Origin: Microbacterium hominis NBRC 15708
GTDB taxonomy: Bacteria; Actinomycetota; Actinomycetes; Actinomycetales; Microbacteriaceae
Direction of reading: 5' to 3'
DNA length: 64,000 nucleotides
Assembly (NCBI RefSeq): GCF_001592125.1
Contig: NZ_BCWI01000009.1
Span: forward strand, 62,001 to 126,000
The position numbers were made by a program, and so were the translations under genes. The notes under the pieces are model-generated. The model was not told where the DNA came from. It ran no database searches and was given only the letters and a program-made list of their open reading frames with translations. Of this stretch, positions 9,940-17,293 are shown piece by piece (within the stretch, counting starts at the first letter, position 1; every line of letters starts with the position of its first letter).

Positions 9940-11736
9940 ATGGCGCATCTGCTCGGGGCTGAGGGCCTCCACCTGGAATTCCCCACGAAGGTCGTCTTCG
10001 ACGGCGTCTCTCTCGGCGTCGACGAGGGGGATCGCATCGGCATCGTCGGCCGCAACGGCGACGGCAAGTCGAGTCTGATGGCGATGCTCGCGGGGCGTCT
10101 GGAGCCGGATGCCGGTCGCGTCACCGTGCGCGGCGGGGTGCGCGTGGGCGTGCTCGATCAGGGCGACACGCTCGACGATGCCCTCACGATCGCCCAGAGC
10201 GTCGTCGGCGACCGCGCCGAGCACGACTGGGCGGGCGATGCCGGCGTCCGCGACGTGATCTCAGGCCTGGTCGGCGACCTCGACTGGGACGGCCCCGTGG
10301 TCGGTCTCTCGGGCGGGCAGCGCCGGCGCGTGGCGCTCGCGCGACTGCTCGTCGGCGACTGGGACGTCCTCGCCCTCGACGAGCCCACGAACCACCTCGA
10401 CGTCGAGGCGGTCGCCTGGCTCGCCGCGCACCTCAAGCGCCGCTGGTCCGCCTCGACGGGGGCGCTGCTGGTCGTCACCCACGACCGGTGGTTCCTCGAC
10501 GAGGTCTGCACCCGCACGTGGGAGGTGCACGACCGCATCGTCGAGCCGTTCGAGGGCGGCTACGCCGCCTACGTGCTGCAGCGCGTCGAGCGCGACCGCC
10601 AGTCGGCGGTCATCGAGCAGCGGCGGCAGAACCTCGCCCGCAAGGAGCTCGCGTGGCTGCGCCGCGGCGCGCCCGCGCGCACGAGCAAGCCCCGCTTCCG
10701 CATCGACGCGGCCAACGCCTTGATCGCCGACGTCCCCGAGATCCGCGACGCCGTCCAGCTGCAGTCCCTCGCCGTCTCTCGCCTGGGCAAGGACGTCGTC
10801 GACCTGCTCGATGCCGGCGTCGCGTACGACGGGCACCCGGTGCTCACCGACGTCGAGTGGCGCATCGCGCCGGGCGAGCGCACCGGCATCCTCGGTGTCA
10901 ACGGCGCCGGCAAGTCGACGCTCCTCGGCCTGGTGGCCGGGACGGTCGAGCCCACGAGCGGCCGGGTCAAGCGCGGCAAGACCGTGAAGGTCGCGACGCT
11001 CACCCAGCGGATGGACGAGCTGAACCAGTACCGGGACGACCCGGTGCGGGTCGTGATCTCGGGCCTGCGCACGAGCTACACGATCGGCACGGGCTCGAAG
11101 GCCGCCGAGCTGACGCCCGGCCAGCTCCTGGAGCGGATGGGTTTCAGCTCCGCCCAACTGTCGACGCCGGTCAAGGATCTCTCCGGCGGTCAGCAGCGCC
11201 GGCTGCAGCTGCTGCTGATCCTGCTCGACCAGCCGAACGTGCTCATCCTCGACGAGCCGACGAACGACCTCGACACCGACATGCTCGCCGCCATCGAGGA
11301 TCTCCTGGACTCGTGGGCGGGGACCCTGCTGGTCGTCAGCCACGATCGGTACTTCCTCGAGCGCGTCACGGACCAGCAGTACGCCGTGCTGGACGGGCGC
11401 CTCCGGCACCTGCCCGGCGGCATCGACGAGTACCTGCGCCTGCGCGCCGCGCAGCTGTCCGCACCGGCCGCCGCTCCCGCGGCATCCGGCGCCGCCGCGT
11501 CCGGTCCCGCCCTCGCCGGCGCCGACCTGCGCGCAGCCCAGAAAGAGGTGGCCGCCGCGGAGCGGCGCATCCAGAAGCTCACGTCCCAGGTGGATGCCGC
11601 GCGCACGGCACTCGCCGACCACGATCAGTCGGACTACGTCGGCCTGGGGGAGCGGATGCGGGCGATCGGCGCGCTGGAGGCGGAGATCGCCGCGCTGGAG
11701 GAGCGCTGGTTCGAGCTGTCCGAGCTTCTCGGCTGA
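9940..11736 (+). CDS. ABC-F family ATPase (Uup-like)
   Basis: This soluble tandem ATPase of 598 residues has no membrane segments, as in ABC-F proteins that act on ribosomes or nucleic acids. The first cassette has Walker A GRNGDGKSS (37-45), signature LSGGQRRRVALARLL and DEPTNHLD. The second has GVNGAGKST (319-327), LSGGQQRRLQLLLIL and DEPTNDLD. An Ala/Pro-rich linker (about 505-525) leads to a C-terminal coiled coil rich in Glu, Lys and Arg, typical of Uup-type members. Its position near ispE is conserved in actinobacteria. Whether it acts in translation rescue or in genome maintenance cannot be told from sequence. Confidence 0.9.
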   Translation: MAHLLGAEGLHLEFPTKVVFDGVSLGVDEGDRIGIVGRNGDGKSSLMAMLAGRLEPDAGRVTVRGGVRVGVLDQGDTLDDALTIAQSVVGDRAEHDWAGDAGVRDVISGLVGDLDWDGPVVGLSGGQRRRVALARLLVGDWDVLALDEPTNHLDVEAVAWLAAHLKRRWSASTGALLVVTHDRWFLDEVCTRTWEVHDRIVEPFEGGYAAYVLQRVERDRQSAVIEQRRQNLARKELAWLRRGAPARTSKPRFRIDAANALIADVPEIRDAVQLQSLAVSRLGKDVVDLLDAGVAYDGHPVLTDVEWRIAPGERTGILGVNGAGKSTLLGLVAGTVEPTSGRVKRGKTVKVATLTQRMDELNQYRDDPVRVVISGLRTSYTIGTGSKAAELTPGQLLERMGFSSAQLSTPVKDLSGGQQRRLQLLLILLDQPNVLILDEPTNDLDTDMLAAIEDLLDSWAGTLLVVSHDRYFLERVTDQQYAVLDGRLRHLPGGIDEYLRLRAAQLSAPAAAPAASGAAASGPALAGADLRAAQKEVAAAERRIQKLTSQVDAARTALADHDQSDYVGLGERMRAIGALEAEIAALEERWFELSELLG

Positions 11737-11751
11737 CGCCCCGCGACGGAG

Positions 11752-11820
11752 GAGTTTCGGTCGCTCGTGGCGTCCGAAACTCGCTGGGGCGCCGTTTCGG
11801 GCGCTCGAGGCGACCGTAAC
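11752..11820. terminator. Two tandem dyads between convergent genes (bidirectional terminator)
   Basis: Two adjacent, similar hairpin units fill the gap between the ABC-F and marR stops. In the first, GAGTTTCGG (11752-11760) pairs with CCGAAACTC (11774-11782). The second copy repeats the layout as GTTTCGG...CCGTAAC (about 11794-11820) with one mismatch. The loops are also alike, so the unit itself is duplicated. Confidence 0.6.
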
Positions 11821-11831
11821 GCGAGCCTGTG

Positions 11832-12329
11832 TCAGGCGTCGAAGCCGAGGGAGAGCTTGCGCAGCAGGGCGGCGAGGCGTTCCCGGTCGCCGCGGGAGAG
11901 CACGCCGAGCAGCAGGGCTTCGGCGTCGACGAGACGCGTGATGGCGGCATCCACGCGGGTCTTCCCGTCGTCGGTGATCGTGACGAGCACGCTGCGGCCG
12001 TCGGCCGGGTCGGCTTCGCGGCGCACGAGACGGCGGCCCACGAGCCGATCGATGCGGTTGGTCATCGTCCCGCTGGAGACGAGGGTCTGCTGCAGCAGCT
12101 GCTTCGGGCTCAGCTGATAGGGCTCGCCCGCGCGGCGCAGGGCCGACAGCACGTCCCACTCCCACGGCTCGAGGTCGCTGCGGCGGAACGCCTCACGTCG
12201 CGCCCGGTCGAGGTGGCGCGACAGACGGTCGACGCGGGAGAGCACCTCGAGGGGCGAGAAGTCGAGGTCGGGACGCTGGGCACCCCACGCGCCGACGATC
12301 CGGTCGACTTCGTCGTGTTCGGTGGCCAT
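11832..12329 (-). CDS. MarR family transcriptional regulator
   Basis: The 165-residue protein shows a winged helix-turn-helix of MarR type: EWDVLSALRRAGEPYQLSPKQL, the recognition segment SSGTMTNRIDRLVGRRLVRR, and the wing DPADGRSVLVTITDDGKTRV. MarR proteins bind DNA as dimers and are released by small phenolics or by oxidation. No Cys is present, so direct thiol sensing is unlikely. ATG 12329 is preceded by a GATAAT -10 element at leaderless distance. It is divergent from the CoA-disulfide reductase operon across 95 bp, but that promoter carries a CstR-type rather than a MarR-type site, so its target is unclear. Confidence 0.85.
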   Translation of the reverse strand: MATEHDEVDRIVGAWGAQRPDLDFSPLEVLSRVDRLSRHLDRARREAFRRSDLEPWEWDVLSALRRAGEPYQLSPKQLLQQTLVSSGTMTNRIDRLVGRRLVRREADPADGRSVLVTITDDGKTRVDAAITRLVDAEALLLGVLSRGDRERLAALLRKLSLGFDA

Positions 12330-12335
12330 GGCTCC

Positions 12336-12341
12336 ATTATC
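12336..12341 (-). promoter_or_regulatory. -10 element GATAAT for marR (minus strand)
   Basis: Read on the minus strand, GATAAT lies 6 nt before the marR ATG, as in the leaderless starts elsewhere. It is a near-consensus hexamer. Confidence 0.5.
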
Positions 12342-12362
12342 GCGGGAGGCGATCCGCCCGAT

Positions 12363-12391
12363 TTGGCGCGCTATACCCCCGGGGGTATATT
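12363..12391 (+). promoter_or_regulatory. Promoter of the persulfide operon with CstR/CsoR-type operator
   Basis: A -35 TTGGCG (12363-12368) and a -10 TATATT (12386-12391) are separated by exactly 17 bp. A perfect 18-bp palindrome, TATACCCCCGGGGGTATA (12372-12389), fills the spacer and enters the -10. AT-flanked runs of C and G of this form are the hallmark of CsoR/CstR family operators. A CstR-like regulator is the third gene of the operon, so autorepression is likely. Confidence 0.8.
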
Positions 12392-12424
12392 CGGGCGAGA
12401 ACTGAACCTGAAGGGGGAGCACGG

Positions 12425-14110
12425 ATGCGCATCGTGATCGTCGGAGGCGTGGCGGGAGGGATGAGCTGCGCCGCACGCGCGCGCAGGCTCGACGAGTCCG
12501 CCGAGATCGTCGTCCTCGAGCGCGGGGAGCACGTCTCCTTCGCCAACTGCGGTCTGCCCTACCTCGTGGGCGGCGAGATCGCCGACCCGTCTGCACTGCT
12601 CGTGCAGACGCCCGCGTCGCTGAAGGCCGCGCTGGCCCTGGACGTACGCACCGGACACGACGTGACCCACCTGGATGCCGCGGCCAAGACCGTGACGGTC
12701 GTCACCGCGGACGGGGTCGACACGCTCGCCTACGACGCCCTCGTGCTCGCACCGGGCGCGCAGTCGGCGCGCCCGCCGATCGCCGGACTCGACTCCTCTC
12801 GCGTGCGGACGCTGCGCACCGTGGAGGATGCCGTGGCGCTGCGCGACCGCGTCGCCGCCGGTGCGCGCCGGGCGGTCGTGCTCGGTGCCGGCTTCATCGG
12901 CGTCGAGGCCGCGGAGGCGCTCGCCCAGAGGGGCCTCCACACCACGGTCGTGGAGCTCGCGCCCCACGTCCTCCCTCCGCTGGAGGAGGAGCTCGCGACC
13001 CTCGTGAGCGCCGAGCTGCACGCGCTCGGCATCGAGGTGCGCGCCGGTGCGGCCGCGACGGCGATCGAGTCGGGCGTCGACGCCGACGTCGTCGTCCTCG
13101 ACGACGGATCGCGGCTCGACGCCGATCTGGTGGTGCTCTCGGTCGGGGTCCGGCCCGACACCGCCGTGTTCGAAGAGGCCGGCGTCGCCTGCGTCCGCGG
13201 GGCGATGATCGTCGACGACCACGGCCGCACCTCGCTGCCCGACGTCTATGCGGTCGGCGATGCGACCGCGGTGGCCGACGCCGTGACGGGAGCCGTGCGC
13301 CCCGTCGCCCTCGCCGGCCCCGCCAACCGGGCGGGCCGCCTCGTGGCCGATGCGATCCTCCGCCCGCACACGGCCCGCGCGATCCCACGACCGGTCGGCA
13401 CCGCCATCGTGCGCGTCGGCGCGCAGACGGTCGCGCTGACGGGCGCCAACCGTGCCGCACTGGCGGCCGCGGACGTCGAGATCGACACCGTGCACCTGCA
13501 CCCGGGCCAGCACGCCGGCTATTTCCCCGGTGCCTCGCAGATCCACCTCGTCGCGCACGTCCGGCGCGACGACGGTCGTCTGATGGGTGCGCAGGCCGTC
13601 GGCGCCGACGGCGTCGACAAGCGGATCGACGTGCTCGCCACCGCCATCCGTGCCGGGTGGAGCGTCGAGGACCTCATCGATCTCGATCTGGCCTATGCGC
13701 CGCCGTACGGTTCGGCGAAGGATCCCGTGAACCTGCTCGGCATGGTGGGGGAGAACGTGCGCTCCGGCACGCTCCGCCTCTGGTACGCGCAGGAGCTCGA
13801 GGAGGTGCTCTCGTCGGCGCTCGTCCTCGACGTCCGGACGCCCGCGGAGCTCGCCACCGGCCGACTGCCGGACGTCCTGGCGATCCCGCACACGCAGCTG
13901 CGGGCCCGCCTCGACGAGGTCCGCGACGCCGCCGCCGGCCGCCCCGTGCGCGTGATGTGCCAGTCGGGCGTGCGCTCCGCGATCGCGCATCGGGTGCTCG
14001 CGCAGGCCGGGTTCGACTCGGCATCCCTCTCCGGCGGCATGCTGACGCTCCGCGCCGTCCTCGGCGACCGCGCGGGCACCCTGCTCGTGACCGATCGCAC
14101 CGCCGTCTGA
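12425..14110 (+). CDS. CoA-disulfide reductase-rhodanese fusion (CoADR-RHD, persulfide reductase type)
   Basis: This 561-residue flavoprotein has an FAD-binding GGVAGGMSCAARAR at the N-terminus and the single-cysteine active site SFANCGLPY (Cys42) of CoA-disulfide reductases. The NAD(P)-binding segment is GAGFIGVEAAEALAQRG, and a C-terminal rhodanese domain has the loop MCQSGVRS (catalytic Cys512). Fusions of this type reduce CoA-persulfides, polysulfides or disulfides with NAD(P)H. Context supports persulfide handling: it is first in an operon with a Cys-rich small protein and a CstR-like regulator, behind a CstR-type operator. AAGGGGGAG precedes ATG 12425. It probably acts in the cytosol against reactive sulfur. 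Confidence 0.92.
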   Translation: MRIVIVGGVAGGMSCAARARRLDESAEIVVLERGEHVSFANCGLPYLVGGEIADPSALLVQTPASLKAALALDVRTGHDVTHLDAAAKTVTVVTADGVDTLAYDALVLAPGAQSARPPIAGLDSSRVRTLRTVEDAVALRDRVAAGARRAVVLGAGFIGVEAAEALAQRGLHTTVVELAPHVLPPLEEELATLVSAELHALGIEVRAGAAATAIESGVDADVVVLDDGSRLDADLVVLSVGVRPDTAVFEEAGVACVRGAMIVDDHGRTSLPDVYAVGDATAVADAVTGAVRPVALAGPANRAGRLVADAILRPHTARAIPRPVGTAIVRVGAQTVALTGANRAALAAADVEIDTVHLHPGQHAGYFPGASQIHLVAHVRRDDGRLMGAQAVGADGVDKRIDVLATAIRAGWSVEDLIDLDLAYAPPYGSAKDPVNLLGMVGENVRSGTLRLWYAQELEEVLSSALVLDVRTPAELATGRLPDVLAIPHTQLRARLDEVRDAAAGRPVRVMCQSGVRSAIAHRVLAQAGFDSASLSGGMLTLRAVLGDRAGTLLVTDRTAV

Positions 14111-14593
<483 letters not shown>

Positions 14594-14668
14594 CGGCCGA
14601 TCGATGCGGTCTTCGGCGCCGGAGACTGGCAGACTGGACCGGCATGCCCGCCGTCTCGCGGGGTGCGG

Positions 14669-14740
14669 TCCGCCGTAGTGTAACGGCAGCACGACAGCCT
14701 TTGGAGCTGTGAGGTTCAGGTTCGAATCCTGGCGGCGGAG
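14669..14740 (+). tRNA. tRNA-Gln (anticodon TTG)
   Basis: A complete cloverleaf is present. The acceptor stem is TCCGCCG/CGGCGGA and the D-arm is TAGTGTAACGGCAGC. The anticodon stem ACAGC/GCTGT encloses loop CTTTGGA with anticodon TTG at 14701-14703. The T-arm has loop TTCGAAT. The discriminator is G14740 and CCA is not encoded. The glmU ATG begins only 1 nt after the discriminator base. Confidence 0.95.
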
Positions 14741-14741
14741 C

Positions 14742-16214
14742 ATGACAGAGAACACGTGGGACGCGTCCCTGGCCGTCGTGATCCTCGCCGCCGGGCAGGG
14801 GACGCGCATGCGATCCGCGCTTCCGAAGGTGCTGCATCGCATCGGCGGGCGTCCGCTCGTGGGCCACGTCCTCGACACGGCGCGCGACCTCTCCGCCGCG
14901 CACGTGCTGGTCGTCGTCCGGCACGAGCGCGACCTGGTCGCCGACGCCGTCACCGGCATCTCACCCGAGGTCGTCGTCGTCGATCAGGACGAGGTGCCCG
15001 GGACGGGCCGCGCGGTCGAGGTCGCGCTGGCCGCGGTGCCGGCCTTCGACGGCGACGTCCTGGTGCTCTCGGGCGACGTCCCGCTGCTGGACGCGCCGAC
15101 CCTCAGCGCCCTCGTCCGCGATCACCGCGACTCGGGCGCCAGCGCGACGCTGCTGTCGGCGGTGCTCGACGACGCGACCGGCTACGGTCGCGTCATCCGC
15201 GCGACCGACGGCACCGTCGAGCGCATCGTCGAGCAGAAGGACGCGACGGCGGCCGAGGCGGCCGTGACCGAGATCAACGCCGGCGTCTACGTCTTCCGCT
15301 CCGCCGCCCTCCGCAGGCATCTGGCCGGCGTGGGCACCGACAACGCGCAGGGGGAGAAGTACCTCACCGACGTCATCGGGCTCGCCCGTGCCGCCGGGGA
15401 GCAGGTGGTCGCCTCGATCGTGGCGGACGTCGCCCTCACGCTCGGCGTCAACGATCGCGCCCAGCTCGCCGAGGCGGGGCGGCTGCTCAACGCCCGCACC
15501 GTGCGCCGCTGGCAGCTCGAGGGCGCGACCATCCAGGACCCGGCGACGACGTGGATCGACGTGACGGCGACCCTCGCCCCCGACGTCACCGTGCTGCCGA
15601 ACACCCACATCCTGCGGGCGACGGCGGTGGCCGCGGGCGCCACGATCGGCCCGGACACGACGCTGGAGGACTGCGAGGTCGGCGAGAACGCGGTCGTGCG
15701 CCGCGCCGACGCGACGCTCGCCGTGATCGGCGCGGGCGCCACGGTGGGCCCCTTCGCCTACCTCCGACCCGGCACCGTGCTGGCCGCCGGCGGCAAGATC
15801 GGCACGTTCGTCGAGACCAAGAACTCCACCATCGGCGAGGGCAGCAAGGTGCCGCACCTGTCGTACATCGGCGACACGACCATCGGTCGCGGGGTGAACC
15901 TCGGCGCCGGCGCGATCACGGCCAACTACGACGACATCGCCAAGCACCGCACCGAGATCGGTGACGAGGTGCACTCCGGCTCGCACAACGTGTTCGTCGC
16001 GCCCGTTAGGATCGGAGACGGCGCCAAGACCGGAGCCGGCGCGGTGATCCGCAAGGATGTCCCGCCCGGAGCCCTCGCCTTGAGCGTTGCCCCTCAGCGC
16101 AACGTCGAGGGGTGGGTTGAGAACCACCGACCGGGAACGGCCGCGGCGGCAGCTGCCGCGCAGTCCCGGTCTGCACAGGAAGCGGACGATGGCGCGCAAG
16201 AAGCACACGGTTGA
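14742..16214 (+). CDS. glmU: Bifunctional UDP-N-acetylglucosamine pyrophosphorylase / glucosamine-1-phosphate acetyltransferase
   Basis: GlmU makes UDP-GlcNAc from glucosamine-1-phosphate in two steps for peptidoglycan and surface glycans. The N-terminal uridylyltransferase has VVILAAGQGTRMRSALPK near residue 10. The C-terminal left-handed beta-helix contains SYIGDTTIGRGVNLGAGAIT and HSGSHNVFVAPVRIGDGAKT. The protein has 490 residues, with an Ala/Ser-rich, poorly conserved tail. ATG 14742 gives the correct N-terminus even though it abuts the tRNA. The only purine-rich stretch upstream is the tRNA acceptor strand itself. Its 3' end overlaps the prs start by 26 bp, the common glmU-prs arrangement. 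Confidence 0.95.
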   Translation: MTENTWDASLAVVILAAGQGTRMRSALPKVLHRIGGRPLVGHVLDTARDLSAAHVLVVVRHERDLVADAVTGISPEVVVVDQDEVPGTGRAVEVALAAVPAFDGDVLVLSGDVPLLDAPTLSALVRDHRDSGASATLLSAVLDDATGYGRVIRATDGTVERIVEQKDATAAEAAVTEINAGVYVFRSAALRRHLAGVGTDNAQGEKYLTDVIGLARAAGEQVVASIVADVALTLGVNDRAQLAEAGRLLNARTVRRWQLEGATIQDPATTWIDVTATLAPDVTVLPNTHILRATAVAAGATIGPDTTLEDCEVGENAVVRRADATLAVIGAGATVGPFAYLRPGTVLAAGGKIGTFVETKNSTIGEGSKVPHLSYIGDTTIGRGVNLGAGAITANYDDIAKHRTEIGDEVHSGSHNVFVAPVRIGDGAKTGAGAVIRKDVPPGALALSVAPQRNVEGWVENHRPGTAAAAAAAQSRSAQEADDGAQEAHG

Positions 16215-17223
16215 TCTGGACGTCGAGCGCGGGATCGCCCCGGGACTCGTCGCCAAGACCAAGAAGCGTCTGGTCGTCGCGAGCGGAAGCTCCCACCCGA
16301 CCCTGTCCCACGACGTCGCCGCGGCCCTCGGCACCGAGCTCGTCCCGACCGAGCACCGCACGTTCGCGTCGGGGGAGATCCTGACGCGGTTCGAGGTGTC
16401 GATCCGCGGATGCGACGCGTTCATCATCCAGTCCTTCGGGCCTCCCGTGAACGAGTGGCTCATGGAGCTGCTGATCATGCTGGATGCCGCCAAGCGGGCA
16501 TCCGCCAAGCGCATCACGGTCGTCGCGCCCTACTATCCGTACTCGCGCCAGGACAAGAAGGGACGCGGCCGCGAGCCGATCAGCGCCCGTCTCGTCGCCG
16601 ACCTGCTGAAGACGGCGGGTGCCGACCGGGTCATGAGCGTCGACCTGCACGCCGCGCAGATCCAGGGCTTCTTCGACGGTCCCGTCGACCACCTGTTCGC
16701 CAAGCCCGTGCTGCTCGACTACTTCCAGAAGAGCCTGTCGCCGGAGGACCGCGAGAAGCTGACCGTCGTCTCGCCCGACACGGGACGTGTGCGCGTCGCC
16801 GACCAGTGGTCGGACTCGCTGGGGGCGCCGCTGGCGATCATCCACAAGCGGCGCGATCCGAACGTGGCCAACCAGGTGACGGTCAACGAGATCGTCGGAC
16901 ATGTCGAGGGTCGCGTCTGCCTGCTGGTGGACGACATGATCGACACCGGCGGGACGATCGTGAAGGCCGCGCAGGCGCTCAAGGCGAACGGCGCCGAGCG
17001 CGTCATCGTCGCCGCCACGCACGCCGTGTTCAGCGACCCCGCCACGCAGCGCCTGCAGGATGCCGCCATCGACGAGGTCGTCGTCACCGACACGATCCCG
17101 CTGCCCCCCGAGAAGCGTTTCCCGGGACTGACGATCCTGCCGATCGCCCCGCTGCTCGCGCGCGCGATCAAGGAGGTCTTCGAGGACGGCTCCGTCACGA
17201 GCATGTTCGACGGCGCTGCCTGA
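16189..17223 (+). CDS. prs: Ribose-phosphate diphosphokinase (PRPP synthase)
   Basis: Prs makes phosphoribosyl pyrophosphate from ribose 5-phosphate and ATP for nucleotide, His and Trp synthesis. The 344-residue protein shows VVASGSSHPTLSHDVA, the flexible-loop region PYYPYSRQDKKGRGREPIS, the metal site SVDLHAAQIQGFF and the PRPP loop LLVDDMIDTGGT. It carries a basic N-terminal extension (MARKKHTVDLDVERG) compared with shorter Prs proteins. The ATG lies inside the end of glmU, so translation is likely coupled. Confidence 0.96.
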   Translation: MARKKHTVDLDVERGIAPGLVAKTKKRLVVASGSSHPTLSHDVAAALGTELVPTEHRTFASGEILTRFEVSIRGCDAFIIQSFGPPVNEWLMELLIMLDAAKRASAKRITVVAPYYPYSRQDKKGRGREPISARLVADLLKTAGADRVMSVDLHAAQIQGFFDGPVDHLFAKPVLLDYFQKSLSPEDREKLTVVSPDTGRVRVADQWSDSLGAPLAIIHKRRDPNVANQVTVNEIVGHVEGRVCLLVDDMIDTGGTIVKAAQALKANGAERVIVAATHAVFSDPATQRLQDAAIDEVVVTDTIPLPPEKRFPGLTILPIAPLLARAIKEVFEDGSVTSMFDGAA

Positions 17224-17281
17224 GTCGGCATCCGCCGTGTTTTCCCCCGCCGCGCGGACGGCGAGTCGGGCGCGCACCTTC

Positions 17282-17287
17282 TAGGAT
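17282..17287 (+). promoter_or_regulatory. -10 element TAGGAT for the P-type ATPase (leaderless)
   Basis: TAGGAT ends 6 nt before ATG 17294, with no ribosome-binding site in the gap. Confidence 0.6.
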
Positions 17288-17293
17288 CGCGCT

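Noticed and set aside
14594..14668. A promoter for tRNA-Gln
   Set aside because: No hexamer in the gap gives a convincing -10 and -35 pair at the right distance, so none is annotated.
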